In this document: in pieces, positions 1 to 5,283 of the stretch
Layout: each line of letters opens with the position of its first letter
Numbering within the stretch: position 1 is the stretch's first letter
Assembly (NCBI GenBank): GCA_002398105.1
Contig: DHCD01000073.1
Span: 35,908 to 41,190, forward strand
Direction of reading: 5' to 3'
Length of the DNA: 5,283 nt
DNA from: Syntrophomonas sp. UBA4911
GTDB taxonomy: Bacteria; Bacillota; Syntrophomonadia; Syntrophomonadales; Syntrophomonadaceae
Translations under genes and position numbers: made by a program
The notes under the pieces: generated by a model
Seen by the model: only the letters and a program-made list of their open reading frames with translations
Databases searched by the model: none
Told to the model about the DNA's origin: nothing

Positions 1-4
1 CACC

Positions 5-47
5 AAAGCCGGGGGCACCCTCATAATCAGAGGGTGCCCCCGGCTTT
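5..47 (-). terminator. Rho-independent terminator after the alcohol dehydrogenase gene
   Basis: A perfect 18-bp GC-rich inverted repeat (5-22 with 30-47) encloses a 7-nt loop. It lies about 60 nt past the dehydrogenase stop codon at 108-110. On the minus strand the stem is followed by only three T's, and on the plus strand by TTTCTTT, so it may also stop transcripts coming from the left. The exceptional stem stability makes termination likely despite the short U-tract. Confidence 0.8.
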
Positions 48-107
48 CTTTGAACATGAATCCTAGGGCAAATGAACGAGAGATGCCTAAGGAAATCTTA
101 GCGTATT

Positions 108-1166
108 TTATTTTTCATATGGAGTTACTATCCATTTCAGGCAATTATCTTTTTTGCCGCCAAAAATATCATAGCCTTTAAGAATATCATTTAAAGGAGC
201 ACGGTGGGTACACAGGAAATTAGTGCTGATCTTGCCCTTTTCAATAAGCTTGATCAGCTCCGGGATGCGATTGGCATTCACCAGCCCCATATTGATGGCA
301 ATGTTTTTAATCCATAAAGTGTTCATAGGGAGTTCCTGAGGCTTTTCAAATACACCGATCAGGGAAACGTGACCACCTGGTCTAACTGCATCTATGGCCA
401 TGTCGAAGGTTGGTTTGAAACCGTTGGCTTCAATGGTGGCATCAGCACCGCGGCCTTGAGTCCTCTCTCTGATCGCATCTCCGACACTGCTTACTTTAGT
501 AGGGTTAATGCCCACATCGGCAATACCGGTCTTGACCGCGAAATCCAGGCGGTCCTGATTGATGTCAACCGCGATAATTTCAGCGGGTCCCCATAGTCTG
601 GCGGTAGTCATGGCGCACATGCCCACCGGACCGCCGCCCATCACGGCCACTGTGTCACCGGGCTCAATGTATGCATGTTCGGCACCGTGATAACCGGTGG
701 AAAGGATGTCGCCGACGAAAAGCACATCTTCTTCCGTCAGCCCCTCGGGGATGGTGAACATACCCAGGTTGGCATGAGGAACCCGAACGTATTCGGCCTG
801 ACAGCCGTCAATCATATATCCGAAAATCCAGCTGCCGGTGGTGCAGTGGGAATAGACGCCCCGTACGCAATAAAAGCATTCGCCACACTGGGTCACGCAG
901 GAAACGGCGACCTTGTCGCCTACTTTGTTATTGCGCACCGCAGGACCTACCTCCACGACTTCTCCAACGAATTCATGCCCTATAATTCTTCCCGGTTCTA
1001 CTTCAGGCATGCCGCCATGCCAGATATGAATATCAGTTCCGCAGATAGTTGATGTGGTAACCCGAACTATGGCATCATCGGGTTCAATGATCTTAGGTAC
1101 CGGAACATCTTCCAGGGCTATTTTCTCAGGGCCGCGATAAACCAAAGCTTTCATTGTATCAGCCAT
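108..1166 (-). CDS. Zinc-dependent medium-chain alcohol dehydrogenase, NAD(H)-type
   Basis: This is a 352-residue protein, the usual length for the cytosolic medium-chain dehydrogenase/reductase family, which interconverts alcohols and aldehydes or ketones. The catalytic zinc ligands are visible as C42 (ICGTD), the GHE motif at 63-65 and D153. The structural zinc lobe is complete with C94, C97, C100 and C108. The Rossmann fold starts at GGGPVG (177-182), and D201 at the end of the second strand argues for NAD rather than NADP. The overall pattern (TICGTDIHI, GYMIDGCQAEYVR, LWIKN, THRAPL) is that of the FDH-like ADH2 subgroup; the physiological substrate cannot be read from the sequence. AGGAGG at 1175-1180 lies 8 nt before ATG 1164-1166, which favours this start over the ATG at 1152-1154. 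The gene follows a riboswitch-like leader (1215-1324) and ends at a strong terminator. Confidence 0.92.
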   Translation of the reverse strand: MADTMKALVYRGPEKIALEDVPVPKIIEPDDAIVRVTTSTICGTDIHIWHGGMPEVEPGRIIGHEFVGEVVEVGPAVRNNKVGDKVAVSCVTQCGECFYCVRGVYSHCTTGSWIFGYMIDGCQAEYVRVPHANLGMFTIPEGLTEEDVLFVGDILSTGYHGAEHAYIEPGDTVAVMGGGPVGMCAMTTARLWGPAEIIAVDINQDRLDFAVKTGIADVGINPTKVSSVGDAIRERTQGRGADATIEANGFKPTFDMAIDAVRPGGHVSLIGVFEKPQELPMNTLWIKNIAINMGLVNANRIPELIKLIEKGKISTNFLCTHRAPLNDILKGYDIFGGKKDNCLKWIVTPYEK

Positions 1167-1214
1167 TATAAATACCTCCTGTAATCTTACTTTCCCTCTC
1201 TAAATTTTACCCAC

Positions 1215-1278
1215 AAAAAAAAGGCCCACATTATTACGAAGCCGTCATCGTTTGAAAACCGCTTCATAAAAACACAGG
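1215..1278 (-). terminator. Attenuator-like hairpin with U8 tract in the dehydrogenase leader
   Basis: Read on the minus strand, 1278-1261 pairs with 1242-1225 over 18 positions with a single U/U mismatch and several G.U wobbles, enclosing an 18-nt loop. The inner GAAGC/GCTTC and outer CC/GG pairs are Watson-Crick. The stem is followed by CC and eight T's (1222-1215), so it has intrinsic-terminator form. It sits between the aptamer-like element and the ribosome binding site, about 48 nt before the dehydrogenase start. Its first four bases (1278-1275) are also the 3' strand of the aptamer closing helix, so the two structures exclude each other at the base. The wobble-rich lower stem would make it easy to displace. 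Confidence 0.62.
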
Positions 1279-1324
1279 TCTTCACCCGGAGCCACCTGTA
1301 TCAGGTTTCTCCGTAAACCACCTA
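1275..1324 (-). ncRNA. Riboswitch-like leader element, copy 1 (before the alcohol dehydrogenase)
   Basis: On the minus strand this 50-nt element folds as nested helices. P1 pairs UAGGU (1324-1320) with ACCUG (1279-1275). P2 pairs CGGAG with CUCCG. P3 pairs ACCUG with CAGGU around an AUA loop. The joining strands GGUUUA and GGUGAAG are unpaired. Most of the bases recur in copy 2 at 1854-1896, including GUUUA, GGAGA, ACCUG, CAGGUGGCUCCGG and AGACC. One P1 pair (A-U here, U-A there) changes with pairing kept. The element starts only about 17 nt after the DUF2294 stop codon, so it is either intercistronic or made from a promoter inside that gene. I know no riboswitch class with this core. A protein-bound antiterminator RNA is the main alternative. 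Confidence 0.6.
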
Positions 1325-1341
1325 AAATTGTATTGTGCTTT

Positions 1342-1761
1342 TTACTCGCATAATACCCGATCAAACACTATCGCATGCATCCAAAAGTCATTTTCCGGTT
1401 CTAGTTCATAGGCTTGATGTATAGCCTTGGCCCCCAATCTTTCTTCAAAATAAGGAATGTTATCCCGCGAATGCTGTTTGACCACCTGCATTCGTGCTGC
1501 CCGCACCACCTCTCTTCCTGATGGAGTTTCATTAATGAATTTCTCAGGTGTTGTGAGAAACCCTTCCCCTCTGATTATAAGCATATCATCCCAGATAATT
1601 ATCTTGGTATAGTCAACACCCTTACCTAATTTTTGTTTGAAATATTTTTCCATATAAATTTTAAACTCATGTTGTAATTTTTTGCGTTCCGACTCATTCA
1701 TCTTAAGCCTGGTATGATCCCCGTTATTAATAATTTCGGTAATATTTATACAAGATGCCAT
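1342..1761 (-). CDS. DUF2294 / MpsC-like small protein
   Basis: This is a 139-residue soluble protein without a signal peptide or membrane segment. Residues about 26-136 fit the DUF2294 (MpsC/YbcI-like) pattern: a helical N-terminus ending in GKG (46-48), then strand motif IIIWDDMLIIRGEGFLT (54-70), TPEK, SGREVVRAAR (81-90), a second helix, and a C-terminal segment around the conserved AIVFDRVL (130-137). The molecular function of this family is not settled; its members have been tied to a sodium/membrane-potential and inorganic-carbon system in Staphylococcus, which need not apply here. GAGGA (1768-1772) lies 6 nt before ATG 1759-1761 and supports this start; an internal ATG at residue 21 has a poorer site. 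The gene has its own riboswitch-like leader (1796-1896) and is followed closely by the leader of the dehydrogenase, so both genes likely answer to one signal. Confidence 0.72.
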   Translation of the reverse strand: MASCINITEIINNGDHTRLKMNESERKKLQHEFKIYMEKYFKQKLGKGVDYTKIIIWDDMLIIRGEGFLTTPEKFINETPSGREVVRAARMQVVKQHSRDNIPYFEERLGAKAIHQAYELEPENDFWMHAIVFDRVLCE

Positions 1762-1795
1762 TACTATTCCTCACCACTTTTAATCTTAAATCCAT

Positions 1796-1856
1796 AAAAA
1801 TAAAAGCCAATATTTATATTACTATGTATGATAAGCAACATAGTCATAAATATTGG
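1796..1856 (-). terminator. Attenuator-like hairpin with U-rich tract in the DUF2294 leader
   Basis: On the minus strand an 11-bp perfect stem (1856-1846 with 1817-1807) continues, after a small 1x3 internal loop, into a second perfect 6-bp stem (ACTATG at 1844-1839 with CATAGT at 1826-1821) and a 12-nt loop. A CTTTTATTTTT tract (1806-1796) follows. The stem is AT-rich but long, so intrinsic termination is plausible. Bases 1856-1854 also form the 3' strand of the aptamer closing helix, exactly as in the dehydrogenase leader, although the hairpins themselves share almost no sequence. About 34 nt separate it from the DUF2294 start. Confidence 0.62.
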
Positions 1857-1896
1857 TCTTTCCGGAGCCACCTGCAGGTATCTCCTTAAACTACCA
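1854..1896 (-). ncRNA. Riboswitch-like leader element, copy 2 (before the DUF2294 gene)
   Basis: On the minus strand P1 pairs UGGU (1896-1893) with ACCA (1857-1854). P2 pairs GGAG with CUCC. P3 is an ACC/GGU stem with a UGCA loop inside the palindrome ACCUGCAGGU. The joining strands are AGUUUA and GGAAAG. Compared with copy 1 it lacks three bases in the P3 loop and two in the 3' joining strand, which is where a structured RNA tolerates length change. Similarity continues past P1 (T-rich then ATGA) and then stops. It lies about 95 nt upstream of the DUF2294 start, with the attenuator-like hairpin in between. Confidence 0.6.
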
Positions 1897-1961
1897 TAAT
1901 CAATTGATAGTCTGATAATTGCAGTCATTAATAAATCATCTGCTGGCAGCATTTAGTCCGT

Positions 1962-1990
1962 ATAATACTTGGAAAATCAGACCGAGAAAA
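1962..1990 (-). promoter_or_regulatory. Weak candidate promoter for the DUF2294 transcript
   Basis: On the minus strand a TATTAT (1967-1962) is preceded, after 17 nt, by TTTTCT (1990-1985), a poor -35 match. A start near 1955 would give a transcript with about 58 nt ahead of the aptamer-like element. The region is AT-rich, so chance matches are common. Confidence 0.22.
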
Positions 1991-2169
1991 GCATTCTAAT
2001 AAATATTACACTTATATATACATAGCATATATTAAGTATACTTTTAATCGCAAATCTCCTATCAGCTATTTATTGCGCAATATGTTGCATCAGCTAATTT
2101 TTATTGGTACAGGCTTCATTTTTATCCACCTTTTAAATAAATTTTTGGTTCTTTTTGTATAAAAGTTTC

Positions 2170-2188
2170 ATCCTGCAAGCATCAGGAT
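2170..2188 (-). terminator. Probable terminator after the radical SAM fusion gene
   Basis: A perfect 6-bp stem (2170-2175 with 2183-2188) encloses a 7-nt loop. It starts 7 nt past the stop codon at 2196-2198. An A-tract precedes it and a weak T-run (ACTTTTAT) follows on the minus strand. On the plus strand the same hairpin is followed by TATTTTTTT, so it has better terminator form in that direction, but no plus-strand gene is seen to the left. Confidence 0.5.
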
Positions 2189-2195
2189 TATTTTT

Positions 2196-3974
2196 TTAAG
2201 CTTGCCATTGCCAGCTGTTGCCGGGCTTACTGAATGACCGGTTAACCCCGGCAATATCAAAAGTCATATTATAAAAGCGGCAATAAAAGAGCAAACTCTC
2301 GGCCCGCAGATCAAAATGGTAAACCTCCGGATGCAGGATGTTAGCCATGTACATAAGTCCCAGTACCCACCGCGGGCTGCCGAAATCCCAGCCGGGTGAG
2401 GGATAATTATACACTTTCTCTTTCTGTATAGCCCTGAGGTTTAGTTTTTGCTGCCGGCATTCATCCAAGAAATCCTCTTTGGATGCCGAAAGAAAAGCAG
2501 AAATAAATATCACATCCGGATTTAGATTCTCCAATTCTCCCGGGGATAAAGTCATACCCGGACGACCGGTTAGTTCAATCTCCTGGTTGACACTAACTCC
2601 ACCGGCCAATTCTACCATCTGGTTCTCAAAACGCTCACCTTTAACTGCAAAGAGAGGTTTGCCCATGCTGTAGTATACTCTTGGTTTTTCCTTTATGCGG
2701 CCGTAACCATTTTTGATTATTCTAATCTTGTCTTCTATGTATGAGGCCAGTTCCTCCGCTTTCGCAGTCCGGTTGACTCTCACTCCATAACTTCTGATCA
2801 ATTCCAGATATTTATCCGGATTCTGCAGATCATGGTGCAGCTTATCCAATCCTCCATTGAGGAATACATCTTCCCAGAGCCCGACTACGGTTTTCTTTTC
2901 TTTTACCCCTATAGCCAGCAATATGGCCTCCATCATTTCCATCGCCCGGGTCAGGGGATATCCCCCTTCAAAGCTTCCCTCCTGGTAGAGGTCCGCTGCC
3001 GCCCTCCCTTTCAGGGCAATTTTACCTCTGCACTGCGGACACTCATCCCCTTGTTTCCCGTTTGCGGCAGCCTTAAATTTAGCTCCCATAGGGCCATAGA
3101 AATCACGGCGGTAAAGCAGACGGCCGCATTGCGGGCAAAAGGTGTTAAGGTATTGAGTCCCGGGAGAATTAAACAGATAAACATAGTTCAAATAATTTTT
3201 TAACTTGACCACCAGTTCTTCTGCTTCCCTAATGGACATTTCTTTATTTAAAGCGGCTGCCTCCATAGGCAGAAAGCGCATAATCTGCAACGGGATATCT
3301 GAAGATATGCCGGCTATGATCTCAGCCAGAGCTGTAATCTCATCTTGCTTATTTTCTTCAGCTATGCATGATACTTCCACATGGATCCCCTGCCGCCACA
3401 GCTTTTCCAGGTTGCGCAGCACCGGCCGCACTGTGCTTCCTCCGCAGTTTCGGTATGACTCATCGGCCAGTCCCTTGATACCGATATTGATAAAATCCAG
3501 GTAGGGAGCAATCTCTTGCAGGGAAGATTCGGTAAAATAGGTATTGGAAGAACATCCCACCAGCAGTCCTGCCTTTTTGGCCTCCCGGGCTACATCCAGA
3601 AAAGTCAGAAAAGAAGCCAGCGGATCATTCATAAGGAAGGCGATCCCCAGACAATGGTTTTTCTGAGCCATATTAATCACCTGCTCCGAAGAAAGAGCTT
3701 GCAGGGCATTGCTGGCGGGTTGCATTTCTCCCACAATTACGGTGGAAATACAGCCCGGACAGTTAAAATTACATCCGGCCGTGGTAATTTGCAGAAATTT
3801 ACCTCCGGGATAAAAATGAAGCATCGGCATGGTTTCTATGGAAATAGGGCAAGCCACCAGATAGCGATGCGGATATAGCTCTGCAATACCAGCGCCGGAA
3901 TTATGATACATTCCGCAGGCTCCGCGTCCCCCCTCGGGAATAAAGCATCCCCTTTCGCAAATCCAGCACTGCAT
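2196..3974 (-). CDS. AmrS-like radical SAM enzyme fused to a substrate-binding-protein-type domain
   Basis: This is a 592-residue cytoplasmic protein. The N-terminal half matches the AmmeMemoRadiSam-system/pyruvate-formate-lyase-activase-like radical SAM proteins: a cysteine cluster C3-x2-C6-x3-C10-x9-C20, the motif MLHFYPGGK (50-58), the [4Fe-4S] motif AGCNFNCPGC (C68, C72, C75), and a zinc ribbon with C280/C283 and C312/C315. Residues from about 360 resemble the C-terminal lobe of Fe3+/cobalamin ABC substrate-binding proteins (NPDVIFISAF, KEKVYNYP, GWDFGSPRWVLGL, FDL, FY). No signal peptide or membrane segment lies between the halves, so this metal-receptor-type domain must stay in the cytosol. 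AAGGAGG (3983-3989) sits 8 nt before ATG 3972-3974, which overlaps the methyltransferase stop as TGATG. An ATG nine codons upstream lacks a good site and places the AAGGAGG inside the gene. The substrate is unknown. Confidence 0.82.
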   Translation of the reverse strand: MQCWICERGCFIPEGGRGACGMYHNSGAGIAELYPHRYLVACPISIETMPMLHFYPGGKFLQITTAGCNFNCPGCISTVIVGEMQPASNALQALSSEQVINMAQKNHCLGIAFLMNDPLASFLTFLDVAREAKKAGLLVGCSSNTYFTESSLQEIAPYLDFINIGIKGLADESYRNCGGSTVRPVLRNLEKLWRQGIHVEVSCIAEENKQDEITALAEIIAGISSDIPLQIMRFLPMEAAALNKEMSIREAEELVVKLKNYLNYVYLFNSPGTQYLNTFCPQCGRLLYRRDFYGPMGAKFKAAANGKQGDECPQCRGKIALKGRAAADLYQEGSFEGGYPLTRAMEMMEAILLAIGVKEKKTVVGLWEDVFLNGGLDKLHHDLQNPDKYLELIRSYGVRVNRTAKAEELASYIEDKIRIIKNGYGRIKEKPRVYYSMGKPLFAVKGERFENQMVELAGGVSVNQEIELTGRPGMTLSPGELENLNPDVIFISAFLSASKEDFLDECRQQKLNLRAIQKEKVYNYPSPGWDFGSPRWVLGLMYMANILHPEVYHFDLRAESLLFYCRFYNMTFDIAGVNRSFSKPGNSWQWQA

Positions 3975-4594
3975 CAGGCCGACCTCCTTATTATTATCCA
4001 TAAACCGCTTTCATCCTGTTTTATTTCAAAATCCTTTATACCGGCCTGCTCCAGTTTGGCCCGATAATCAGCCGCCCTGCTCTTGACCACCCGCTGCCGG
4101 CGTTGTCGGTTCCAATCCGGATCCCGCAGCAGCATTTCCTTTTCAATCTTTTTCAAGAGTTCTTGATTGCCAAATCCTCCGCCGATGCAGGTCATCCCCC
4201 CAGGGGCCAGTACCCGGTGGATCTCCCGGAAGGCCTGAGCCTGATCTTCCCAAAAAAACAGAGAGCCCCGGCTGATTGCCAGATTAACACTCCCATCCGG
4301 CAGCGGTATGGCATGGACATCCCCCTGTAAGGTTTTTACTCGGGACTCCAAACCGCGGTCATGAATATATCCTTGAGCCAGGTCCAGCATTTCAGCCAAC
4401 TCGTCGAACAGCACCATTTCCAGTTCGGTGATTTGGGCCAGCGCCAGCCCCAGATAGCCGCCTCCACATCCGATATCCAGGCAGCAACCCTTGTTTATTC
4501 CGGTCCGGGCAATTATTTGTTCTGCTATTACCGGATATATCGGGGCAAAAACTTCCCGGGCAATTTTATCGAATTCAACTACATTGATTTCCAT
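3974..4594 (-). CDS. Class I SAM-dependent methyltransferase
   Basis: This is a 206-residue soluble protein with a Rossmann-type methyltransferase fold of the Methyltransf_11/25 kind. Motif I is LDIGCGGG (39-46), the acidic residue ending strand 2 is D64, and GDVHAIPLPDGSVNLAISRG (91-110) and RVLAPGG (127-133) are the usual later motifs. Small-molecule methylation is expected, but the substrate cannot be inferred. GGAGG (4600-4604) lies 5 nt before ATG 4592-4594. The frame is open for 57 more codons upstream, but those codons run through a substrate-binding-protein remnant in another frame and give a basic sequence unlike the family, so I reject the longer start. Its TGA overlaps the ATG of the radical SAM fusion by one base, implying translational coupling and a shared pathway, probably with the substrate-binding protein upstream. 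Confidence 0.85.
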   Translation of the reverse strand: MEINVVEFDKIAREVFAPIYPVIAEQIIARTGINKGCCLDIGCGGGYLGLALAQITELEMVLFDELAEMLDLAQGYIHDRGLESRVKTLQGDVHAIPLPDGSVNLAISRGSLFFWEDQAQAFREIHRVLAPGGMTCIGGGFGNQELLKKIEKEMLLRDPDWNRQRRQRVVKSRAADYRAKLEQAGIKDFEIKQDESGLWIIIRRSA

Positions 4595-4616
4595 ACTTAC
4601 CTCCGTCTTTTCGGTC

Positions 4617-4841
4617 TTATAGCCAGTTCCAGCTCCGCTGCGGCCTGCTGAAGGAGCGGTTGATCTCAGTAACCGCAAAATCAATGCCATAGAAGCGCTG
4701 ATAAAAGTTTTGCGCCTCTTTCTCCAGGTCAAAATTAAAAATATCCGGGTGCAGAATATTGGCAATGTTCATTAACCCCAGAATCCAGCGGGGACTGCCA
4801 AAATCCCAGCCGGGAGCAGGATGAGCATAAATTCTGCTTGC
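4617..4841 (-). pseudogene. Remnant of a second substrate-binding-protein-type gene (C-terminal 74 codons)
   Basis: The minus-strand frame ending in TAA at 4617-4619 encodes 74 residues that begin ASRIYAHPAPGWDFGSPRW and end in a tail with INRSFS and SWNW. By eye about 40 of 70 residues are identical to the end of the radical SAM fusion protein, including the unusual NRSFS.P..SW.W tail. There is no start codon or ribosome binding site for this frame: a TAG lies just before it (4842-4844), and a TGA a few codons further up. The codons between (LWENNGLNQ) may be faintly related to the family but are too short to judge. It lies between the end of the substrate-binding protein gene and the methyltransferase, within the probable operon. 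It most likely remained after a deletion between duplicated genes. A sequencing error is possible but would not restore the rest of the domain. Confidence 0.78.
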
Positions 4842-4883
4842 CTACTGGTTCAGCCCATTATTTTCCCACAGGCGGGGTCAGTC

Positions 4884-5283
4884 CTATATACCGCCGCAGT
4901 CTTTAAGCAGGGAATTCACCTCTTCATCAGAAAGCTCGTAATGATAGAATTTCTTATAGAACTCCCGGGTTTCCTGGGCCATATCATATTTATAGATATC
5001 GGGATAAAGCAAGTTGCTCAGCCATTTCAGTCCCAGTATGCGGTTTACTGAAGGGGGGCGGTCAAACCAATTAAAAGGACCGCTGGGTACGGCATAGACT
5101 TTTTTATTTTTCACCGCCGCAATGCTTTGCCACTTGGGATCGGTCAGCAACTTGCTGTAATATCCTCCCTGGGTGTCATTCCAGCTCAGAATGACATCAG
5201 GGTTCCAGGCAAGTATCTGTTCCAGGGAAACCGGAGTCATGCCCATGCCGCCCTTCATCGCAACATCAGCCACATTTACTCCC
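4884..5283 (-). CDS. ABC transporter substrate-binding protein, iron/cobalamin type (5' end outside window)
   Basis: Only the last 132 residues are visible. The frame is open to the window edge (GVN precedes the first ATG at 5271-5273), so that ATG is internal and the signal peptide lies outside. The visible part is the C-terminal lobe of the Fe3+-siderophore/cobalamin substrate-binding family (PF01497-like): VSLEQILAWNPDVILSW, then AVKNKKVYAVPSGPFNW, DRPPSVNRILGLKWLSNLL, and a helical end with EFYKKFYHYEL. Such proteins are secreted and usually lipid-anchored in Gram-positives, delivering a metal complex to a membrane permease. It ends at TAG 4884-4886. Related sequence occurs twice downstream, in the remnant and in the radical SAM fusion. 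The exact ligand (iron chelate, cobalamin or another metal complex) cannot be told from this part. Confidence 0.85.
   Translation of the reverse strand, partial: GVNVADVAMKGGMGMTPVSLEQILAWNPDVILSWNDTQGGYYSKLLTDPKWQSIAAVKNKKVYAVPSGPFNWFDRPPSVNRILGLKWLSNLLYPDIYKYDMAQETREFYKKFYHYELSDEEVNSLLKDCGGI

Larger units (their letters stand above)
1762..2195. other. Intergenic region: leader RNA on the left, AT-rich filler on the right
   Basis: This 434-bp stretch has no convincing gene. Its left part (1762-1896) is the 5' leader of the DUF2294 gene. The part from about 1968 to 2169 is strongly AT-rich; the only structure I see there is an AT-only imperfect hairpin at 2010-2037 (ACTTA pairing with TAAGT, with one bulged T) that carries no clear function. 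The right end holds the terminator hairpin of the radical SAM fusion gene. Confidence 0.6.

Noticed and set aside
369..1052. Plus-strand frames of 75 and 125 codons inside the alcohol dehydrogenase
   Set aside because: They are antisense shadows of a well-conserved gene, with no domain of their own.
1275..1324. TPP riboswitch, because of an AACCUGAU string in copy 1
   Set aside because: The CUGAGA half of the TPP aptamer is absent, the bases after the string do not fit, and copy 2 lacks the string.
1275..1896. T-box leader, because UGGCUCC in both copies is one base from the UGGNACC antiterminator bulge
   Set aside because: There is no Stem I or specifier loop, the expected A2 helix does not form, and neither downstream gene is an amino-acid or tRNA synthetase gene. 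It could be revisited if a tRNA-binding truncated T-box class were found.
1764..1952. A 62-codon minus-strand frame directly before the DUF2294 gene
   Set aside because: It runs through the aptamer-like core and the attenuator hairpin, has no recognisable domain, and its existence is explained by the RNA structure rather than protein coding. A leader peptide cannot be wholly excluded, but no equivalent frame is seen in the other leader.
4595..4765. A methyltransferase start 57 codons upstream of the accepted one
   Set aside because: The extension is an out-of-frame reading of the substrate-binding-protein remnant; the strong ribosome binding site at 4600-4604 supports the shorter protein.
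4842..4878. Readthrough (for example pyrrolysine at TAG) joining the remnant to the substrate-binding protein gene
   Set aside because: A TGA and the gene's own TAG lie in or near this path, and the sequence between shows no convincing family similarity.
2479..5051. Several plus-strand frames of 64-123 codons across the radical SAM, methyltransferase and substrate-binding genes
   Set aside because: All lie antisense to genes with clear motifs and none shows recognisable protein features.

Overview
The window looks like chromosomal DNA from an anaerobic, endospore-type Firmicute (Clostridia; Peptococcaceae or Syntrophomonadaceae would fit). This rests on strong AGGAGG-type ribosome binding sites, AT-rich intergenic regions between genes of moderate GC, a DUF2294 protein and an AmmeMemoRadiSam-like radical SAM protein. 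The assignment is inference; no taxonomic marker gene is present. Every gene I accept is on the minus strand, so transcription runs from high to low coordinates.

Region A (5283 to 2170) is a probable operon. It starts with the C-terminal part of an iron/cobalamin-type ABC transporter substrate-binding protein that enters from the right edge. Next is a 74-codon remnant of a second substrate-binding-type gene without a start, then a class I SAM-dependent methyltransferase. The methyltransferase is coupled by a TGATG overlap to a 592-residue protein that joins an AmrS-like radical SAM enzyme (with its zinc ribbon) to a cytoplasmic substrate-binding-type C-terminal domain. A hairpin 8 nt past the stop probably ends the transcript. 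The remnant and the fusion protein's tail are clearly related, so this locus has been rebuilt by duplication and deletion.

Region B (about 1990 to 1) carries a small DUF2294/MpsC-like gene and then a zinc-dependent medium-chain alcohol dehydrogenase with a strong terminator after it. The main discovery is in front of these two genes. Each is preceded by a copy of the same compact RNA element (1854-1896 and 1275-1324), and in each copy the 3' strand of the closing helix runs directly into the 5' strand of a long hairpin followed by a U-rich tract. The two hairpins share almost no sequence but sit in the same register. That is the layout of a transcription-attenuation riboswitch or protein-dependent antiterminator in which forming the aptamer would block the terminator (an ON switch). 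I do not recognise it as any riboswitch class I know. The two genes appear to form a small regulon answering to one signal.

The remaining non-coding DNA (about 1968-2169) is AT-rich and shows only weak hairpins and a doubtful promoter.
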